In this document: in pieces, positions 60,656 to 64,000 of the stretch | Numbering within the stretch: position 1 is the first letter of the stretch | Layout: every line of letters begins with the position of its first letter | From: Bacillota bacterium | Lineage (GTDB): Bacteria > Bacillota > Clostridia > Lachnospirales > Lachnospiraceae | Assembly: GCA_023442465.1 (NCBI GenBank) | Contig: JAEZZQ010000015.1 | Span: 1-64,000 of the forward strand | Reading direction: 5' to 3' | DNA length: 64,000 bases | Translations under genes and position numbers: made by a program | The notes under the pieces: generated by a model | Database searches by the model: none | What the model was told of the DNA's origin: nothing | The model's input: only the letters and a program-made list of their open reading frames with translations

Positions 60656-60875
60656 CTATTTTCCCCTTCTTTTTTACCTGGAAAAATTGTTTTGGTGTCA
60701 AGATATAACTGCGGCTTCAGAAATTATTAAGAAGTGTCAGGTTGTACTGGCGTGGATACTATGATATTCTATATGTAGTGTTTTTCTCACATACAATTAT
60801 GTAAATTGTGGTTTATACATAAAACGAAAGAGCGGCGTGAGGGCTGCAGGTTATAGAAAGGATATGGAGAGTATT
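60656..60875. other. Region between the GH13 gene and the lipoprotein gene
   Basis: No gene and no clear terminator. TTGTAC with TATTCT 17 bases later (60742-60770) is a weak promoter candidate for the lipoprotein gene. Confidence 0.35.
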
Positions 60876-63410
60876 ATGAAGGGTGTAAGGGATTATAGGA
60901 ATAAGAGGATAATAGCTGCTGCTGCGGCATTTTTTGCCTGCCTTTATCTGGCAGGCTGCGGAGGCAGTGCAGAGAATACTACGGCACAGAAGGAATTCGT
61001 ATATGTGCCGGAATATCAGGAAATAGACAATGGACAAAGCGGCGCGGAGAGTATAACCGTTATCGGCGACACCATTTACTATCTGGGAAGCGAATATGAT
61101 GATACGACGCAGAAATCCACTTCATATTTGTACGAGCTCGAGATCGGGGCTGAGGAACCTGTGAAAAAGCCGCTGAATTTAGGCGGAGATTCGAGCATTT
61201 CAAGAATGAGTGCGGATTCCGAGGGCGGCTTGCAGGCAATTGTGGTCACCTATTTGTATGACGAAGAGGGATTATCTGGGGAGGAAGCTGATGGCACTGA
61301 GGCTGAGGCGCCGGATGAAACTGCAGGCGAAGACGGGAAAGTAAGCGGAACTGCGGAGGAAGAATCTGCGGATGATGAAGCAGCGGCAAGTGATGGGGAT
61401 GAGATTGCAGGCGGTGAAGATGCTGCAGATGAAACCGACGATACGGATGAGGAAGAAGCTTCCTCGGCTAGCGTTACTTCTACGAGCGTATCGCATTCCG
61501 GCGGCGGTGTAGTAGTTTCCTCAACGGAATCCACCAGCGTGATATCTGCAGACGATTATCAGGCACCCGTTTCCCAGAAGACGGAAATCTGCAAGATTTC
61601 TGTGGACGGTACAATCATTTCGTCAGTGGACGTGAGCAGTATATTTGAAGATGAAAATACATATGTACAGTACTTGGAGACGGATAAGGACGGAAATATA
61701 TATCTGGCCTATGACCAAGGAGTATGGGTGCTGGATAAGGATGGCAAGGAGCTGTTCACGGTAGAGGTGGAAAACTGGATCAATAACATGTTCTCTACCA
61801 AAGATGGAACTGTGATGCTGGTATATTACGGTCAGGAAAATATGGAGATTCACCCTATTGATCTGGTGAAAAAAGGTGTAGGAGAGGCGCAGAATAATAT
61901 GATGGTTTCCTCTTTCAGCAACTATATTTTTGCCAAAGGTGTACAGGATGATGTTGTGTTCAGCTCAGATAATTTCCTGTATTCCTATAATATGGGGGAC
62001 GAGGCACCGACAGAAATACTCAACTGGATAGATTGTGACATTAACAGCAACGATCTGATTGCCTTCGCTATGCTGGAGGACGGCAGGGTATTAGCTGTTA
62101 CTTCCTACTGGACGGAGGACTCGAATACAATTGAACTGGCCTTTCTTACCAAGAAGAAGGGAAGCGAGGTGCCGGAGAAGAAAATCATCACCTACAGCAC
62201 AATGTACCTTGGCTATGATACCCGCAAACAGGTTATCGATTTTAATAAGAAAAATCAGGAATACCGAATCGAAATAAAAGAATACATGCAGATGAATGAC
62301 GATTACGAGGCAGGACTTACGCAGATGAATTCGGATATCGTCAGCGGGAATATGCCTGATATCATAGACGTTTCCAATGGTACCACGCAGCAATATGCGT
62401 CTAAGGGGCTTTTGGAGGATTTGTATCCTTATCTCGACAGTGATGCCGAGTTGAAGAGGGAGAATTATCTGCCGAATATACTGAAGGCGTATGAGGTAGA
62501 TGGAAAGCTCTATACAATTTCACCGTTTTTCACCATAAATACGGTAATTGCGAAGGAATCATTGGTAGGGGACCGGAACAGCATTACTCTGGACGAACTC
62601 ATAAGCATGGTACAAGAACTGCCTGATAATGCAGAGTTATATGATTATGGGACGAAGAGCATGGTTCTCATGTACAATATTATGATGAATATGGATCAAT
62701 ATGTGGATTGGAATACCGGGGAATGCAAATTTAACGGAGATGATTTTGTAAAAGCGCTTGAATTCGCCAATTATTTTGATCTGGAATTCGATTATGATCA
62801 AATGGGGGGGAATACTGCGGAGAGGCTGCAAAGCGGAGAGCTTCTTATGTTAAATACCGGAATCAGTGGAGTTACTGATTATCAGATGTATGAAGCGATG
62901 TTCGGAGAACCTATCTCGTTTATCGGGTATCCTACGAATAAAGATAATGGTTCCTTTATTTCCGGTTCGGGTTCTTCTCTGGCAATGAGCTCCAAGTCGA
63001 AAAATAAGGACGGGGTATGGCAGTTTATCCGCACGATGCTTACGGAAGATGCTCAACAGCAAACGGATAGTTACGGTTTCCCGATTATGAAATCTGCGTT
63101 GGAGCTGATGTTTGAGGATGCAATGGAGCAGGAATATTACGAAGACGTAGACGGCAATAAAGTGAAACAGATGAAAACATCATGGGGGTATGATGATTTT
63201 AACGTAGATATTTATGCAGCTACCCAGGAGCAGGTGGATGTAGTGAGAGGCCTGATAGAGGGTGTGAATAGCTTGTATCAATATAATGAACAGATTACAG
63301 CCATTGTGGATGAAGAGGCGGCAGCCTTTTTCGAAGGGCAGAAGAATTCAAAAGAAGTGGCGGATATCATACAGAGCAGGGTGCAGATTTACGTTAATGA
63401 AAACAGATAA
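60876..63410 (+). CDS. Lipoprotein: beta-propeller-like domain fused to ABC solute-binding domain
   Basis: 844 residues, exported and lipid-anchored. A signal peptide ends in lipobox LAGC (Cys28). Residues 35-430 look propeller-like, with repeated sensing strands (TVIGDTIYYLGS, ETDKDGNIYLAYDQGVWVLDKDG), interrupted by a strongly acidic linker (about 129-199) and a Ser/Thr-rich stretch. Residues ~432-844 resemble a family-1 extracellular solute-binding protein (VIDFNKKNQEYRIEI, SGNMPDIIDVSNG, SGSGSSLAMSSKSKNKDGVWQFI). No permease genes are seen in the window. ATG 60876 lies six bases after GGAG. It may bind a sugar or peptide at the surface or act as a sensor. The fusion is uncommon. Confidence 0.8.
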   Translation: MKGVRDYRNKRIIAAAAAFFACLYLAGCGGSAENTTAQKEFVYVPEYQEIDNGQSGAESITVIGDTIYYLGSEYDDTTQKSTSYLYELEIGAEEPVKKPLNLGGDSSISRMSADSEGGLQAIVVTYLYDEEGLSGEEADGTEAEAPDETAGEDGKVSGTAEEESADDEAAASDGDEIAGGEDAADETDDTDEEEASSASVTSTSVSHSGGGVVVSSTESTSVISADDYQAPVSQKTEICKISVDGTIISSVDVSSIFEDENTYVQYLETDKDGNIYLAYDQGVWVLDKDGKELFTVEVENWINNMFSTKDGTVMLVYYGQENMEIHPIDLVKKGVGEAQNNMMVSSFSNYIFAKGVQDDVVFSSDNFLYSYNMGDEAPTEILNWIDCDINSNDLIAFAMLEDGRVLAVTSYWTEDSNTIELAFLTKKKGSEVPEKKIITYSTMYLGYDTRKQVIDFNKKNQEYRIEIKEYMQMNDDYEAGLTQMNSDIVSGNMPDIIDVSNGTTQQYASKGLLEDLYPYLDSDAELKRENYLPNILKAYEVDGKLYTISPFFTINTVIAKESLVGDRNSITLDELISMVQELPDNAELYDYGTKSMVLMYNIMMNMDQYVDWNTGECKFNGDDFVKALEFANYFDLEFDYDQMGGNTAERLQSGELLMLNTGISGVTDYQMYEAMFGEPISFIGYPTNKDNGSFISGSGSSLAMSSKSKNKDGVWQFIRTMLTEDAQQQTDSYGFPIMKSALELMFEDAMEQEYYEDVDGNKVKQMKTSWGYDDFNVDIYAATQEQVDVVRGLIEGVNSLYQYNEQITAIVDEEAAAFFEGQKNSKEVADIIQSRVQIYVNENR

Positions 63411-63440
63411 TGACAGCTGTTTGAAAGGGGAAATAATTAA

Positions 63441-64000
63441 GTGAGTAAGGGTAGAGAAGCAGGGATATTAGGCTTGGCGGCAATGCTGGCTTTGCAGCTT
63501 GCAGGCTGCGGTAAGACAAATGAGGCTCAGGAAACCGCAGGAACTCAGGATAAGAATTACATATACGTAGCGGATTACCGCACTTTGGAAGCAGAGGGCT
63601 ATACGACGGGAAGTATGATATTCGGTGAAGATGAAAAGGTTTATTTTGCCGGAAGCAGTGAGGACGGCACCACTCAGTTATTTTCTATGGACATCGGGAC
63701 GGAAGGAAGTACTCCCGGGCAGGTGCCTGTTGCGCTTGAAGCAGATGCTTTCATTTCCGCGATCGGTACCGACAGCGAGGGTAATCTCATACTGGGATTA
63801 GTAAAATATATGTCTGCGGCAGCAGACGAGGGGACCGTGACAGAAGATGCGGCTGCCGAAGTGGAAAGTGTAGAAATAAGAAAAATATCCCAGGACGGAC
63901 GGATGCTGGAATCAGTGGATGTCATGAGCTCGCTTGGAAAAGTGAAGGACTTGTATATCCAGCATATACTGGAAGACAAAGACGGCAACTATTACGTGAA
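63441..64000 (+). CDS. Paralogous lipoprotein, N-terminal part (cut by window end)
   Basis: GTG 63441 follows AAAGGGG. The first 186 residues include a signal peptide with lipobox LAGC (Cys23), then the same layout as the preceding gene: YIYVADYRTLEAEGYTTGSMIF, KVYFAGSSEDG, an Ala/Glu-rich linker and EIRKISQDGRMLESVDV. It is therefore a tandem paralogue of the propeller-solute-binding lipoprotein, 30 bases downstream and probably in the same operon. The C-terminal part lies outside the window. Confidence 0.85.
   Translation, partial: MSKGREAGILGLAAMLALQLAGCGKTNEAQETAGTQDKNYIYVADYRTLEAEGYTTGSMIFGEDEKVYFAGSSEDGTTQLFSMDIGTEGSTPGQVPVALEADAFISAIGTDSEGNLILGLVKYMSAAADEGTVTEDAAAEVESVEIRKISQDGRMLESVDVMSSLGKVKDLYIQHILEDKDGNYYV

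Overview
The window looks like the chromosome of an anaerobic Clostridia bacterium, most likely Lachnospiraceae. This is inferred from Gram-positive style ribosome binding sites (AGGAGG-like), strong TTGACA/TATAAT promoters, a PilMN-type type IV pilus operon without a secretin gene, Clostridia-type families (UPF0210/UPF0237 pair, WalJ-like hydrolase, PRD antiterminator with a RAT site) and moderate, A+T-leaning base composition. No species can be named from the sequence.

Left part (1-22.1 kb): the 3' end of a 23S rRNA gene with no 5S gene behind it, then a nearly complete type IV pilus (T4P) locus. pilT has its own promoter and terminator. It is separated by two leftward XRE regulators and an XRE remnant from a long rightward operon: pilB, pilC, major pilin, pilD, a fused pilM-pilN, pilO, a hairpin-rich spacer, four minor pilin-like genes (two of about 750 codons) and a 1707-codon secreted protein with a 10-residue repeat. 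The first half encodes the motor, platform, alignment complex and main fibre. The second half plausibly encodes a large pilus tip complex, and I consider it the most interesting uncharacterised assembly here.

22.2-30.6 kb: cheV, a divergent sirtuin-like gene, an unknown acidic/lysine-rich membrane protein, hisH-hisF, ung, and a TrmB-type regulator overlapping a lysA-like decarboxylase.

30.7-42.3 kb is an accessory zone. An intact tRNA-Leu(CAA) gene is matched 6.35 kb downstream by a decayed copy of its 3' half followed by its own terminator. This is the signature of an integrated island. Between the two lie a nucleotidyltransferase, a PadR-controlled ABC exporter with two near-identical operators, and a K+-dependent type membrane pyrophosphatase, but no integrase. 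Beyond it are a PAS-PAS-GGDEF diguanylate cyclase, two small membrane proteins, a 41-residue very basic peptide gene with a long leader, a methyltransferase pseudogene and a lipase-like hydrolase.

42.3-64 kb: a KimA-type transporter (leftward), then an N-acetylglucosamine locus (LicT-type antiterminator with RAT and terminator, IIA, HPr, IICB, nagB, nagA). In this locus HPr lacks Ser46 and the antiterminator lacks one PRD2 histidine. A housekeeping run follows (zinc-finger membrane protein, polA, coaE, a long FtsA-like ATPase, walJ, ACT protein, UPF0210). Last come a GH13 glucosidase under a palindromic operator and two paralogous lipoproteins, the second cut by the window edge.
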